From: Erysipelotrichaceae bacterium 7770_A6
GTDB lineage: Bacteria > Bacillota_I > Bacilli_A > Erysipelotrichales > Erysipelotrichaceae
DNA length: 64,000 nt
Direction of reading: 5' to 3'
Assembly (NCBI GenBank): GCA_014610835.1
Contig: QQXM01000008.1
Location: 1 to 64,000 of the forward strand
In this document: in pieces, positions 35,122 to 45,343 of the stretch
Layout of the letters: each line of letters opens with the position of its first letter
Position numbering within the stretch: the stretch's first letter is position 1
The notes under the pieces: generated by a model
Databases searched by the model: none
Told to the model about the DNA's origin: nothing
Seen by the model: only the letters and a program-made list of their open reading frames with translations
Made by a program: the position numbers and the translations under genes

Positions 35122-36225
35122 ATGAAAAAGAAGTTTACTTCCTATATAACAACAATATTATTTCTCACATTACTTTTTTCACTCACAATTGCGAATTGCC
35201 TCCATGAGAAAGTTGATTTTTCTATCAATGAAAATCGTTCTCTTTCTTCTTTCCCATCTCTTACATTTTCAAATATTGTTCAGGGAAACTTTGATCAGCA
35301 GTTTGAAAACTGGCTGAGTGATCATTTTCCATTTCGAGATGCATGGATCATGACAAAAGCAGCTGTCAAAAAAGCTTGTGGTGCCATTGAAAATAACAAT
35401 GTCTATTTTGGAGAAGATAATCATCTCATCAAACAAGAATTAGACTATGATAAAACAACGATCCAGAATAACATTTCCTATATTCAGCAATTCACAGAAA
35501 ATAACAATATCAAAGCAAATATTCTACTGATTCCTGATGCATGCTATGGAGAGGAACAGCTGCTTCCAAAAGGTGCAGTCAATATGGATGAAAAAGAAAT
35601 GATTCAATCCATTCAGCAAGATCTGCAAGATCAGACAATCATTGATATCACGGATACGATTCATGATACAAAAAATACCTATTACAAAACAGATCACCAC
35701 TGGAATGAAAATGGAGCTTTGCTTGGATATGAAGCAATCTGTAAAGATGTATTAAACAAAAAGCCGAATACATTTCATTTCCAGAAAGTATCTGACTCTT
35801 TTCAAGGAACAATGGTGACAAAATCAGGTGTATTCTGGAATGAAGCTGATAAAATCAATAAGATGGAATGTGATATTCCATTTCAAGTCAAAGTAACATA
35901 TGATAATACAGTCATGAAAGATTCTCTTTTTGAAGAAGACAATCTTCAAAAGAAAGATCAGTATACATACTATTTAGATGGAAATCATGCTTTGGTAGAT
36001 ATTAAAATAAATGTAAAGACAAAAAAGAAAGCAGTGATTGTCAAGGATTCATATGCACATATATTACTCCCATATCTTGCGAGTGAATATCGTGAAATCC
36101 AGGTAGTTGATTTACGTTACTATAGTCAGTCAACTTCATCTCTTTTAGATAAAAACACAGATTTTTATGTGATCTATTCACTAGAATCATTTGTCAATGA
36201 CAATCATTTAGCACTGCTATATTAG
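35122..36225 (+). CDS. DHHW-family (AlgJ/AlgX-like) exported protein
   Basis: Partner of the MBOAT enzyme, 367 aa. An N-terminal membrane anchor or signal (YITTILFLTLLFSLTIANCL) is followed by an extracellular SGNH-like domain with LSDHFPFRDAW, the signature TDHHWNENGALLGY (about 187-200) and a late KDSYAHILLPYLA motif. TAGGAGG precedes the ATG. Such proteins complete acyl transfer to the polymer outside the cell; the precise reaction here is inferred from the gene pair. Confidence 0.88.
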   Translation: MKKKFTSYITTILFLTLLFSLTIANCLHEKVDFSINENRSLSSFPSLTFSNIVQGNFDQQFENWLSDHFPFRDAWIMTKAAVKKACGAIENNNVYFGEDNHLIKQELDYDKTTIQNNISYIQQFTENNNIKANILLIPDACYGEEQLLPKGAVNMDEKEMIQSIQQDLQDQTIIDITDTIHDTKNTYYKTDHHWNENGALLGYEAICKDVLNKKPNTFHFQKVSDSFQGTMVTKSGVFWNEADKINKMECDIPFQVKVTYDNTVMKDSLFEEDNLQKKDQYTYYLDGNHALVDIKINVKTKKKAVIVKDSYAHILLPYLASEYREIQVVDLRYYSQSTSSLLDKNTDFYVIYSLESFVNDNHLALLY

Positions 36226-36239
36226 AAAGGATTATTTGT

Positions 36240-37562
36240 ATGAAACTAAAAATCAGAAAAATGGGAATCAATGGAGAAGGTATTGGATACGTTGATCATA
36301 AACCTGTCTTTGTTGAAGGTGTTCTTCCTTATGAAGAAGCTGAAGTAGAAATTACAGAAAAGAAAAATACATACGCAAAAGGTACGCTCAAAAAACTGCT
36401 ATGGGTATCTAAAGAAAGAATCCGTACAGACTATGAATACTATATTGAAGAAGGATGTCCTTTATATATTCTTCAATACGAGGCACAGCTCAAATATAAA
36501 AAACAGATCCTGGAAGAAGCTTTATTGAAATATGGAAATGTCAAAAGTCACTTTGTCAGAGATTTTCACCCATCTCCACTCATTTATGGCTATCGTACAC
36601 AATGTAAGTTACCTGTACAGGATTCTAGAGGTCATATGGTAACAGGTATGTATGTACCAGGCACAAACCATTTCCACCCAGTTAAAAGATCCAGAATTCA
36701 ATCAGAAGAATTAGAAAACGCTAGAATCAAGATCATGAAAATGGTAGACCGTTCCTATTTAAAAGCATATGATGATCGAAAAGAAAAAGGGTTACGCTAC
36801 CTGGTATTACGTGTCATTGATGGTAAAATGCAATGTACACTTGTTACAGGAAAAGATAAAGTACACAAAGAACTTGTAGAAGAAATCATGTCAATAGATG
36901 GTATGACAGGTGTATTCCAATCAATCAATACAGATAAAAAAGCAGTCGCAATCTTTGGAAGTGCGGTACATAAGCTCGCTGGTGAAGATACAATGCCAGT
37001 GAAAATCGGGGATATTACATTATCTTTAGCGCCAGAATCATTCTTCCAGCTGAATGTTGTGCAGGCACAGGAAATGTACAAAATGGCCGTCAGCAAGATT
37101 GATAAATGTAATACTCTTGTAGAAGCATATTGTGGAGTTGGTGCAATGAGTTTACTCGCACATAAGAAAGCAAAACACATTATTGGTATTGAATCCATCC
37201 CTTCTGCCGTTGCCAATGCAAATGAAAATGCAAAAAAGAACGGCATTGAAAATGCACAGTTTATCTGTGATGATGCGGCTGAGGGTTTAAAGAAGATTGC
37301 GAAAGAAAGAGAAGTTGATGTATTGCTTGTAGATCCACCTAGAAGTGGTATGGATGATAAGATGCTGGATGCAATTGCACAGGCACTGCCTAAAAAGATC
37401 ATCTACATTTCATGTAATCCATCAACACTGGCAAAAAACCTCAAAGTGTTAAAGCATAATTATCATGTCACAACAATATTGCCATATGATTTATTCCCAC
37501 ATACACCACACATTGAATCCATTACTGTTTTAGAAAGAGATAACTATAAGAAGGATAAGTAA
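36240..37562 (+). CDS. RNA uracil-C5 methyltransferase, TrmA/RlmD family
   Basis: SAM-dependent RNA methyltransferase of 440 aa. An N-terminal TRAM domain (about 1-58, GINGEGIGYVDHKPVFVEGV) is followed by the catalytic domain with VEAYCGVGAMSL (motif I), LVDPPRSGM (motif IV), the catalytic Cys in YISCNPSTLA, and the general base Glu in TPHIESI. Only one cysteine (EEGCPLY) remains in the region where RlmD binds a [4Fe-4S] cluster, so a cluster is unlikely. Targets could be 23S U747/U1939 or tRNA U54. AAAGGA precedes the ATG. Confidence 0.9.
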   Translation: MKLKIRKMGINGEGIGYVDHKPVFVEGVLPYEEAEVEITEKKNTYAKGTLKKLLWVSKERIRTDYEYYIEEGCPLYILQYEAQLKYKKQILEEALLKYGNVKSHFVRDFHPSPLIYGYRTQCKLPVQDSRGHMVTGMYVPGTNHFHPVKRSRIQSEELENARIKIMKMVDRSYLKAYDDRKEKGLRYLVLRVIDGKMQCTLVTGKDKVHKELVEEIMSIDGMTGVFQSINTDKKAVAIFGSAVHKLAGEDTMPVKIGDITLSLAPESFFQLNVVQAQEMYKMAVSKIDKCNTLVEAYCGVGAMSLLAHKKAKHIIGIESIPSAVANANENAKKNGIENAQFICDDAAEGLKKIAKEREVDVLLVDPPRSGMDDKMLDAIAQALPKKIIYISCNPSTLAKNLKVLKHNYHVTTILPYDLFPHTPHIESITVLERDNYKKDK

Positions 37563-37568
37563 ATAAAT

Positions 37569-38486
37569 ATGAAACAGGTTATTTTACAAGAAAACTTAAA
37601 ACCCGTATCTACAATCGGCATTGGATGCATGCGTATTGCATCCATGAATGAAAAGGAAGCAGATACATTCATTCATACTGCATTAGATGCATCCATCAAT
37701 TTCTTTGATGAAGCAGATATCTATGGCGGTGGAAAAAGTGAAGAAGTATTAGGAACCTTCTTACACAATTCTCCATCTGAAAGAGAAAAGATGTTTATCC
37801 AGTCGAAATGTGGTATTCGTAAAGGCTTCTTTGATTTCAGCAAAGAGCATATCTTGTCTTCTGTCGATGGTATTCTATCTAGACTCCATACAGATCACTT
37901 AGACTCCCTTCTATTACATCGCCCTGATATATTGATGGATGTAAATGAAGTACAGGAAGCATTTGATGAACTCTATCAGTCTGGCAAAGTACTCGCATTT
38001 GGGGTATCGAATATGTCAAGTGGACACATGTCGTATTTATCCAAATATATTCATCAGAAACTCATCACAAATCAATTACAGGTATCATGTGCACATACAC
38101 CAATCATTGATGCATTATTGCACGTCGATATGCATGATACATGGAGCGTAGATCATGATGGCGGTGTACTTCCTTACATGATGGAGAATGGCATTTCTCT
38201 ACAATGCTGGTCACCACTACAAAAAGGATATTTTGAAGGTGTATTCTTAAATGATCCAGAGTACAAAGAATTAAACGACACATTAGATTCGATTGCTTCC
38301 AAATACAAAGTAGAAAAAGATACAATTGCCTATGCATGGCTATTAAAGATTCCATGTTCCACACAGGTAATTACAGGTACAACAAAACCAGAAAGAATTC
38401 TCTCTGCCGCAAAAGCAATGGATATCGATCTTACAAAGGAAGAATGGTATCAAATCTATACTAGTGCAGGAAATATCCTTCCATGA
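37569..38486 (+). CDS. Aldo/keto reductase
   Basis: NAD(P)H-dependent oxidoreductase of 305 aa with a TIM barrel. The N-terminal TIGIGCMRIASM, catalytic Asp/Tyr in FFDEADIYGGGKSEEVLG, the Lys in FIQSKCGIR, and the C-terminal TGTTKPERILSAAKA cofactor segment are visible. It resembles the YdhF/Tas-like group. It starts 6 nt after the methyltransferase gene with no strong ribosome site, so it is probably coupled to it. The substrate is unknown. Confidence 0.9.
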   Translation: MKQVILQENLKPVSTIGIGCMRIASMNEKEADTFIHTALDASINFFDEADIYGGGKSEEVLGTFLHNSPSEREKMFIQSKCGIRKGFFDFSKEHILSSVDGILSRLHTDHLDSLLLHRPDILMDVNEVQEAFDELYQSGKVLAFGVSNMSSGHMSYLSKYIHQKLITNQLQVSCAHTPIIDALLHVDMHDTWSVDHDGGVLPYMMENGISLQCWSPLQKGYFEGVFLNDPEYKELNDTLDSIASKYKVEKDTIAYAWLLKIPCSTQVITGTTKPERILSAAKAMDIDLTKEEWYQIYTSAGNILP

Positions 38487-38491
38487 ATCAC

Positions 38492-38520
38492 AAATGTCAT
38501 TCACTGAATGGCATTTTTTA
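38492..38520 (+). terminator. Terminator of the MBOAT-to-AKR operon
   Basis: AAATGTCATTC and GAATGGCATTT pair with one G-U and loop ACT, followed by TTTTA. Confidence 0.8.
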
Positions 38521-38541
38521 TTGGCTTTTCTCTAGCTGCCA

Positions 38542-38550
38542 TGTAATAAT
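38542..38550 (+). promoter_or_regulatory. -10 element of the phosphoesterase gene, possibly leaderless
   Basis: TGTAATAAT ends 6 nt before the ATG and no Shine-Dalgarno is present. The match to TGnTATAAT is weaker than at the other sites. Confidence 0.4.
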
Positions 38551-38556
38551 TCTGTT

Positions 38557-39033
38557 ATGAAACTGATTGTATTAAGTGACTCACATGGTTTAAAACAGCC
38601 ACTGGCATATATTCGCTCTACCTACGAAGATGCGGACTGCATTATTCATTGTGGAGATATCTGTTTACCAAAGGAATATGCAAAAGGAATGATTGTCGTT
38701 GCGGGAAACTGCGATAATCCAGCATGGTACCCAAATGGAGAAATCATTGTATTAGAGAATCATAGGATCTTGATTCTACATGGACATGTTCTATTCTCTT
38801 CTTCTTTTGTAAACAAGGATGCAATTGTACGCTGTGCAAAAAGAAACAACTGCGATATTGTTTTCTTTGGACACTCTCATGTGTACTGTGATGAAATCAT
38901 TGATGGGATTCATCTCTACAATCCTGGATCAATTACACAATCCCGTGATGGATCACAGCCAAGCTACATGATCGTTACATTAGATACAAATTCATGTGAA
39001 GCAAAACGCATGACATACCAGCCATATCAATAA
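38557..39033 (+). CDS. YfcE/MJ0936-family metallophosphoesterase
   Basis: Small binuclear metallophosphoesterase of 158 aa. All five metal motifs are present: LSDSHG, HCGDIC, VAGNCD, LHGH and FGHSHVYC, then LYNPGSITQSRDG, a typical ending. Members hydrolyse cyclic or linear phosphodiesters in vitro; the natural substrate is unknown. The start lies directly behind a -10-like sequence. A bidirectional terminator follows. Confidence 0.92.
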   Translation: MKLIVLSDSHGLKQPLAYIRSTYEDADCIIHCGDICLPKEYAKGMIVVAGNCDNPAWYPNGEIIVLENHRILILHGHVLFSSSFVNKDAIVRCAKRNNCDIVFFGHSHVYCDEIIDGIHLYNPGSITQSRDGSQPSYMIVTLDTNSCEAKRMTYQPYQ

Positions 39034-39063
39034 AACAGAAGCAAATAATCTTCTGTTTTTTCA
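39031..39063. terminator. Bidirectional terminator after the phosphoesterase and yolD-like genes
   Basis: AAAACAGAAG and CTTCTGTTTT with an 8-nt loop and T tract on the plus strand. Confidence 0.85.
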
Positions 39064-39480
39064 TACATCGATCTGAATGATATCCTGGATTGCAATGACA
39101 GTTCCACTTTCTAATTCCACACCACCAAATTCAATTTTCTTTACACGCTCACTAAGCGTTTCATACATGCCACCATCTTTCAAATAATCTTGTACAAAAT
39201 ATGTAATTGTAACATATGGGTGGTTAGAAATATTTTCTTTTAATGCCTGCAATTTAGTATCAATGATTTGTTTTTCATCATCCGATAATTCGATCTGTTC
39301 TACAGTAATTCTTCCATTTTCCTGAATCGTATCTTTATACCCATCCAACGCATCAAAACTTGCAAACTGTGCAGCACGCTGTGCCATAGATAATGCTTTA
39401 TGTTGAGAAAGTGGACGTTCCATGTTTAAAAGATCATCATAGCGATGTGGATCATTCTGATCTTTGGAAACATACTTCAT
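39061..39480 (-). CDS. YolD-like protein
   Basis: A 139-aa protein of the YolD group that accompanies UvrX/YqjW-type Y-family polymerases in Firmicutes. The N-terminal RYDDLLNMERPLSQHKALSM and AQRAAQFASFDALDGY are characteristic. Its start overlaps the polymerase stop (ATGA), which indicates coupled expression. The biochemical role is unknown; a polymerase accessory function is inferred from the constant pairing. Confidence 0.85.
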   Translation of the reverse strand: MKYVSKDQNDPHRYDDLLNMERPLSQHKALSMAQRAAQFASFDALDGYKDTIQENGRITVEQIELSDDEKQIIDTKLQALKENISNHPYVTITYFVQDYLKDGGMYETLSERVKKIEFGGVELESGTVIAIQDIIQIDV

Positions 39481-40946
39481 GCCTTATGTCCTCCAATCTG
39501 TGCATTTCTTAATTTTGTCGTAGCACCTTCTGTTAGATCAATTCCCTTCAGTACTGCATTTTTTCCATACTTCTGCTTGATTTTCAAAATTGCTTCTTCC
39601 GCCTTTTTCTCACTTTCATCTTCTTCAACAGGCTGCCTGTCAAACAAGCTTGTCTGCTGGTATTGTGCTAATGATGCATTTTTAATATTTGCCGCACTTA
39701 AAGTAATTCTTCGAATCAACAAAGAAGGATTCACTTTTGCTTCATATATTTTCATGCATGCCATAATCAATTTAGAAGTCGTAGAAGTACGTACATCAAA
39801 CCGATACGATCCATGTGCTGATTTGGGAAGCTCTCTTCCATAACAGTCCGTAACAACTTCACCTGTATAATTTGTTGTCATAGAAGAAATATCATAACCA
39901 ACAGTTAATGTAATACTTTCCGCATTTACATGATTCTGAATGAGTTTCAATGATAATTGTTCACACATCTCTTTGACAATGATTTTCCCTTTTTCATATG
40001 TATATGGCTCTGATAAGACTTGTCCAATCCCGCAGGAATGGTTCGATGGTCGATATGCTTTGATATCCTTTATTGTACACGTTTCTATTCCCCATGCGTG
40101 ATCAATCAATAGTTCCGCATTGATTCCAAACATCTGATACAGAAGATCTTCATTATAGTCATCTTCATATTTACCAGCAGAACATCTCGCAATATCTCCC
40201 ATCGTTAAAATACCTGCATTCTCCAGTCGTTTTGCGATGCCCTTTCCAACACGCCAGAAATCCGTTAATGGTCGATGCGTCCATAACAGTTTTCGATATG
40301 AATACTCATCCAACTCCGCAATTCTAACGCCATCTTTATCTGCAGGAATATGTTTCGCAACAATATCCATTGCACATTTACATAAATACAGGTTACTTGC
40401 AATACCTGCTGTTGCGGTAATTCCTGTTTCTTTCAATACTTCCTGAATTAATTTTCTCGCAAAATCATGTGCGTTCATGTGATAGATTTTCAAGTAATCC
40501 GTTGCATCAATAAATACTTCATCAATGGAATATACATGAATATCATCTTTTGCGATATAGCGAAGATAGATTTCATAAATACTTGAAGAATATGCAATAT
40601 ATGTTGCCATTCTAGGCGGTGCAATTAAAAAATCCAGTTTTGTATATGGATCTTTCAATTCATCATCATACATACTGGAAGCAAGAAATGGCTGATGCTG
40701 AATTTTTCTTGCGCGCTCTTCGTTGATTTCTTTCACTTTCGCTCTGACTTCAAATAATCTAGCTCTGCCACTGATGCCATATTTCTTCAGCGATGGAGAA
40801 ACCGCCAGACAAATTGTCTTGTCTGTTTTTGATGCATCCGCCACAACGAGATTCGTTTTCAAAGCATCCAGTCCTCTTTCCTGACACTCACAAGAAGCAT
40901 AGAATGATTTCAGATCAATTGCGATATATGTTCTATTTGTCTGCAT
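39477..40946 (-). CDS. Y-family DNA polymerase (UvrX/YqjW/UmuC-like)
   Basis: Translesion polymerase of 489 aa. Motif I is YIAIDLKSFYASCE and the catalytic pair is in VYSIDEVFIDATDYL. A helix-hairpin-helix near GKGIAKRLENAGILTMGDIA and a little-finger domain follow. DQTNR start: the ATG of MQTNR was chosen because the long upstream extension in the same frame lacks homology and runs over the divergent promoter. A -10 element lies 7 nt before this ATG. The C-terminus lists QTSLFDRQP, a beta-clamp-like QxxLF motif. No LexA box was found. Confidence 0.9.
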   Translation of the reverse strand: MQTNRTYIAIDLKSFYASCECQERGLDALKTNLVVADASKTDKTICLAVSPSLKKYGISGRARLFEVRAKVKEINEERARKIQHQPFLASSMYDDELKDPYTKLDFLIAPPRMATYIAYSSSIYEIYLRYIAKDDIHVYSIDEVFIDATDYLKIYHMNAHDFARKLIQEVLKETGITATAGIASNLYLCKCAMDIVAKHIPADKDGVRIAELDEYSYRKLLWTHRPLTDFWRVGKGIAKRLENAGILTMGDIARCSAGKYEDDYNEDLLYQMFGINAELLIDHAWGIETCTIKDIKAYRPSNHSCGIGQVLSEPYTYEKGKIIVKEMCEQLSLKLIQNHVNAESITLTVGYDISSMTTNYTGEVVTDCYGRELPKSAHGSYRFDVRTSTTSKLIMACMKIYEAKVNPSLLIRRITLSAANIKNASLAQYQQTSLFDRQPVEEDESEKKAEEAILKIKQKYGKNAVLKGIDLTEGATTKLRNAQIGGHKA

Positions 40947-40953
40947 ATGCAGT

Positions 40954-40962
40954 ATCATATCA
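40954..40962 (-). promoter_or_regulatory. Extended -10 promoter of the Y-family polymerase gene, predicted leaderless
   Basis: On the minus strand TGaTATGAT is followed by 7 nt and ATG. No ribosome site is present. Confidence 0.55.
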
Positions 40963-40972
40963 TATTTAGTTT

Positions 40973-40981
40973 TGCTAAAAT
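40973..40981 (+). promoter_or_regulatory. Extended -10 promoter of the RluA-type gene, predicted leaderless
   Basis: TGcTAAAAT is followed by 6 nt and ATG. It lies back to back with the polymerase promoter, 10 bp apart. Confidence 0.55.
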
Positions 40982-40987
40982 GGATAT

Positions 40988-41896
40988 ATGAATTACGAAT
41001 GTACGAACACATCCATAACATTTCACAACACAGATTGTTTTGAAACAATATTGGATTTTCTAGAACACTATAAACAATCAAAAAAGAATCGTTACCTTTT
41101 GTTATTAAATAAGCAATTATATTTAAATGACGCTGTCGTAAAAGATATTCATGAAAAGATTAACGGAAAAGATATTAAACTGCTACTAGACAAATATGAC
41201 ATTGACTGGGTCATTGGAAAAAAGCCATGTACGGTTCTATACAAAGATGATTTTATTTTAGCAGTACATAAGGATGCAGGATGTATTATTCATGGAGAAG
41301 AGAATGATCAGGATTGTCTCAATGCACAAGTTGCAAGATACTTCAAAGACAATAACATTCATACTTCTGTACGACCTCTGCATCGCTTAGATAAAGATAC
41401 GACTGGTATTGTCTTGTATTCATTGATTCCTTTCTTTCAGCCATATTTAGATCAGGCAATGGAAAAAAAGAAAATTCATCGTGCGTATCTTGCAATCACG
41501 TATGGAAATAAAAAAGCAGGTGCGTGCTTTGATATTCATAAGGCAATCGGAAAAGATCGACATGTATCAAATAAATATCGTATTTCTTCAAATGGAAAAG
41601 ATGCATTGACACATGTTGAAATCATTGAGAAAAAAAAGAATTATGAACTTGTTCGCTGTATCCTGGAAACAGGGAGAACACATCAGATTCGTGTGCATCT
41701 TTCTTCAAATGGTTTACCAATCGTGAATGATCCAATGTATGGAAAACCATCCAGAGATTTTAAAAAAATGGGATTATTTGCTTATCAAATTTCATTTTTT
41801 GACCCAGTCAATGAAAATAAAATAAATATTTCAGATAAATTTTTAAAAGATTACTTATTTTTTGATTTTTGTAACAATGTAACGAACAAAAAGTGA
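40988..41896 (+). CDS. RluA-family RNA pseudouridine synthase
   Basis: Isomerises uridines to pseudouridine in rRNA or tRNA; 302 aa. The catalytic motif is RPLHRLDKDTTGIVLYS with the Asp nucleophile (about 133-149). HRAYLAITYG, LETGRTHQIRVHLSS and PIVNDPMYG complete the RluA signature. An N-terminal region of about 80 aa could be a degenerate S4-like domain. The RNA target is unknown. It has no Shine-Dalgarno. Confidence 0.92.
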   Translation: MNYECTNTSITFHNTDCFETILDFLEHYKQSKKNRYLLLLNKQLYLNDAVVKDIHEKINGKDIKLLLDKYDIDWVIGKKPCTVLYKDDFILAVHKDAGCIIHGEENDQDCLNAQVARYFKDNNIHTSVRPLHRLDKDTTGIVLYSLIPFFQPYLDQAMEKKKIHRAYLAITYGNKKAGACFDIHKAIGKDRHVSNKYRISSNGKDALTHVEIIEKKKNYELVRCILETGRTHQIRVHLSSNGLPIVNDPMYGKPSRDFKKMGLFAYQISFFDPVNENKINISDKFLKDYLFFDFCNNVTNKK

Positions 41897-41935
41897 TTAT
41901 AATATGTTCATTCAAAATTTGGGAGGAGAAAAGCA

Positions 41936-43144
41936 ATGAAGTATGATTTTGAATCAATTTTAGACAGAGCTGGAAAAGATGCAATCGCTGTTGACTTACC
42001 TACAAATCAGGCTGGCGCATTTAAAGATGTCAAAAGAAAAGAAGGCTTTGATGTCATTCCTATGTGGGTTGCGGATATGAATTTCCCAGCATGCCCTACA
42101 ATCGCAGAAAGTATCATTGAAAGAGTAAACCATCCAACATATGGTTACTTTGAACCAAGAGAAGAATACTTTGACAGTATCATTCAATGGCATAAGACAA
42201 GAAATCATGTGGAAGGCTTAGAGAAAAAGCACATTGGATATGAAAATGGTGTTTTAGGCGGCGTTATTTCTGCTTTGAATGTACTGGCTTCTAAAGGTGA
42301 TAATGTTTTATTAAATTCTCCAACATATATTGGTTTTACACACGCACTTGAAAATAATGGTTATAACATGGTCTTATCTCCTCTGAAATTAGATGAAAAT
42401 AATGTCTGGAGAATGGATTATGAAGATATGGAAAAGAAGATCGTAGAAAATCATATTCATGTTGCGATCATCTGCAGTCCATATAACCCATGTGGAAGAG
42501 TCTGGGAAAAAGAAGAACTTGAAAAAGCAGTTGCATTATTTGAAAAGCATAACGTATGGATCGTTTCAGATGAAATCTGGTCAGATATTATCTTAGACGG
42601 CAACAAGCATATTCCAACACAATCTGTCAATGCATATGCTAGAACACATACAGCCGCAATGTACGCACCAAGCAAGACATTCAACCTTGCAGGGCTGATT
42701 GGTTCTTACCACATTATTTACAACGACTGGCTGAGGGAACGTGTTGAAAAGAAATCTTCCCTTTCACATTATAATTCCATGAATGTTCTTTCTATGTATG
42801 CTTTGATTGGTGCATACAAGAAAGAAGGTTATGAATGGGCTGATGAACTTTGTGAAACTATTACTGGCAATGTCAACTATGCCTATGATTTTATCAAAGA
42901 AAACTTCAAAGGCGTCTCATTAGCAAAGCCACAGGGAACATATATGTTATTCATTGACTGTGAAAAATATTGTAAAGAAAATAATGTTGATATTGAGACA
43001 ATCCTTCATAAAGGATGGGAATATGGCGTATACTGGCAGGATGGCAGACCATTCCATGGACCTTATTCCATTCGTATCAATCTTGCTTTACCACTCTCTA
43101 GAGTCAAAGAAGCATTTGACCGTTTAAAAACATATGTATTTTAA
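41936..43144 (+). CDS. patB: PatB/MalY-like PLP-dependent C-S lyase or aminotransferase
   Basis: Fold-type I PLP enzyme of 402 aa. PMWVADMNFPACPTI at the N-terminus is the PatB/MalY hallmark. ICSPYNPCGRVW and VSDEIWSDIILDG line the cofactor site, and the PLP lysine is in YAPSKTFNLAGL (about 245). SIRINLALP carries the carboxylate-binding Arg. GGGAGGAG precedes the ATG and TATAAT lies about 25 nt upstream. It likely cleaves cystathionine or cysteine, which would link it to the cys genes 4 kb away; a transaminase role is possible. Confidence 0.88.
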   Translation: MKYDFESILDRAGKDAIAVDLPTNQAGAFKDVKRKEGFDVIPMWVADMNFPACPTIAESIIERVNHPTYGYFEPREEYFDSIIQWHKTRNHVEGLEKKHIGYENGVLGGVISALNVLASKGDNVLLNSPTYIGFTHALENNGYNMVLSPLKLDENNVWRMDYEDMEKKIVENHIHVAIICSPYNPCGRVWEKEELEKAVALFEKHNVWIVSDEIWSDIILDGNKHIPTQSVNAYARTHTAAMYAPSKTFNLAGLIGSYHIIYNDWLRERVEKKSSLSHYNSMNVLSMYALIGAYKKEGYEWADELCETITGNVNYAYDFIKENFKGVSLAKPQGTYMLFIDCEKYCKENNVDIETILHKGWEYGVYWQDGRPFHGPYSIRINLALPLSRVKEAFDRLKTYVF

Positions 43145-43171
43145 AAAATAGCACAGTGTGCTATTTTTTTT
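43143..43171. terminator. Terminator between patB and the NUDIX gene
   Basis: AAAATAGCAC and GTGCTATTTT with loop AGT, followed by TTTT on the plus strand. Confidence 0.85.
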
Positions 43172-43733
43172 GATCCAGTAATTCTAATTTTTCATTCAGT
43201 TTATTATAGATATGTGTACGGAACCATTCTTCACTGCTCTTATCAATAGCTTCCTGCTTTGTAAACCAGTTCACTGCACTATTTTCATCTTCCTTCACAA
43301 ATACAGGATCATTCCTGTCTGCTTCAAATACATATGTTAAGTTCAGATGCAGATGACCTGGTACATATACACCATGTTTGATATGACCATCGACTGTTAA
43401 TATTTCTAAAGAAAAAATATCATCACTTAACAGCTTAATATGTTCAACACCACTTTCTTCTTTCACTTCTCGATAGGCAACATGCTTAAAATTCTGATCA
43501 CCATCATTATGACCTCCCAGCCAGCTGTATGACTGATAAATATTGTGATATGCCATTAAGATATGCTGATGACTTTGATCACATACCCATGCACTCGAAG
43601 TAAAATGTGCCATTCCATTCTCTCTTGTAAATAGATCCAATCCCGTATCAATCCATTTCAGCATCTGTTTCTGATCATTTGCTTCCTGTTCATTATAAGG
43701 TTTGTAGTTTGCAATGTAATTTCTAATATCCAT
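43161..43733 (-). CDS. NUDIX hydrolase
   Basis: Hydrolase of 190 aa acting on a nucleoside diphosphate linked to another group. The Nudix box region is GGHNDGDQNFKHVAYREVKEESG: the REVKEESG core with the metal-binding Glu residues is intact, but the usual first Glu of the box is Gln. The start MDIRNYIANY follows TATAAT by 6 nt without a ribosome site; the longer reading frame would run through that promoter. The substrate is unknown. Confidence 0.85.
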   Translation of the reverse strand: MDIRNYIANYKPYNEQEANDQKQMLKWIDTGLDLFTRENGMAHFTSSAWVCDQSHQHILMAYHNIYQSYSWLGGHNDGDQNFKHVAYREVKEESGVEHIKLLSDDIFSLEILTVDGHIKHGVYVPGHLHLNLTYVFEADRNDPVFVKEDENSAVNWFTKQEAIDKSSEEWFRTHIYNKLNEKLELLDQKK

Positions 43734-43739
43734 ACAAAG

Positions 43740-43745
43740 ATTATA
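43740..43745 (-). promoter_or_regulatory. -10 element of the NUDIX gene, predicted leaderless
   Basis: A perfect TATAAT preceded by TG, then 6 nt and ATG, on the minus strand. Confidence 0.6.
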
Positions 43746-43779
43746 CATCATTCTTTTAAACAACTTTTCAAAATGATAA

Positions 43780-45270
<1,491 letters not shown>

Positions 45271-45276
45271 TCTCTG

Positions 45277-45312
45277 AAAGGAATGGAACAATATTTCATT
45301 CCTTTTTCTTTC
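45277..45312 (+). terminator. Terminator of the GH1 gene
   Basis: AAAGGAATG and CATTCCTTT with an 11-nt loop, followed by TTCTTTCACTTTTT. Confidence 0.85.
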
Positions 45313-45330
45313 ACTTTTTCAAGAAATGAA

Positions 45331-45336
45331 TATAAT
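45331..45336 (+). promoter_or_regulatory. -10 element of the MATE gene, predicted leaderless
   Basis: A perfect TATAAT followed by 7 nt and the MENTKQ ATG. No ribosome site is present. An upstream in-frame ATG overlaps this box. Confidence 0.6.
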
Positions 45337-45343
45337 ACATGCT

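Noticed and set aside
40940-41040. LexA/SOS box for the Y-family polymerase
   Set aside because: The only candidate (CGAATGTACGAAC) does not fit the GAAC-N4-GTTC consensus.
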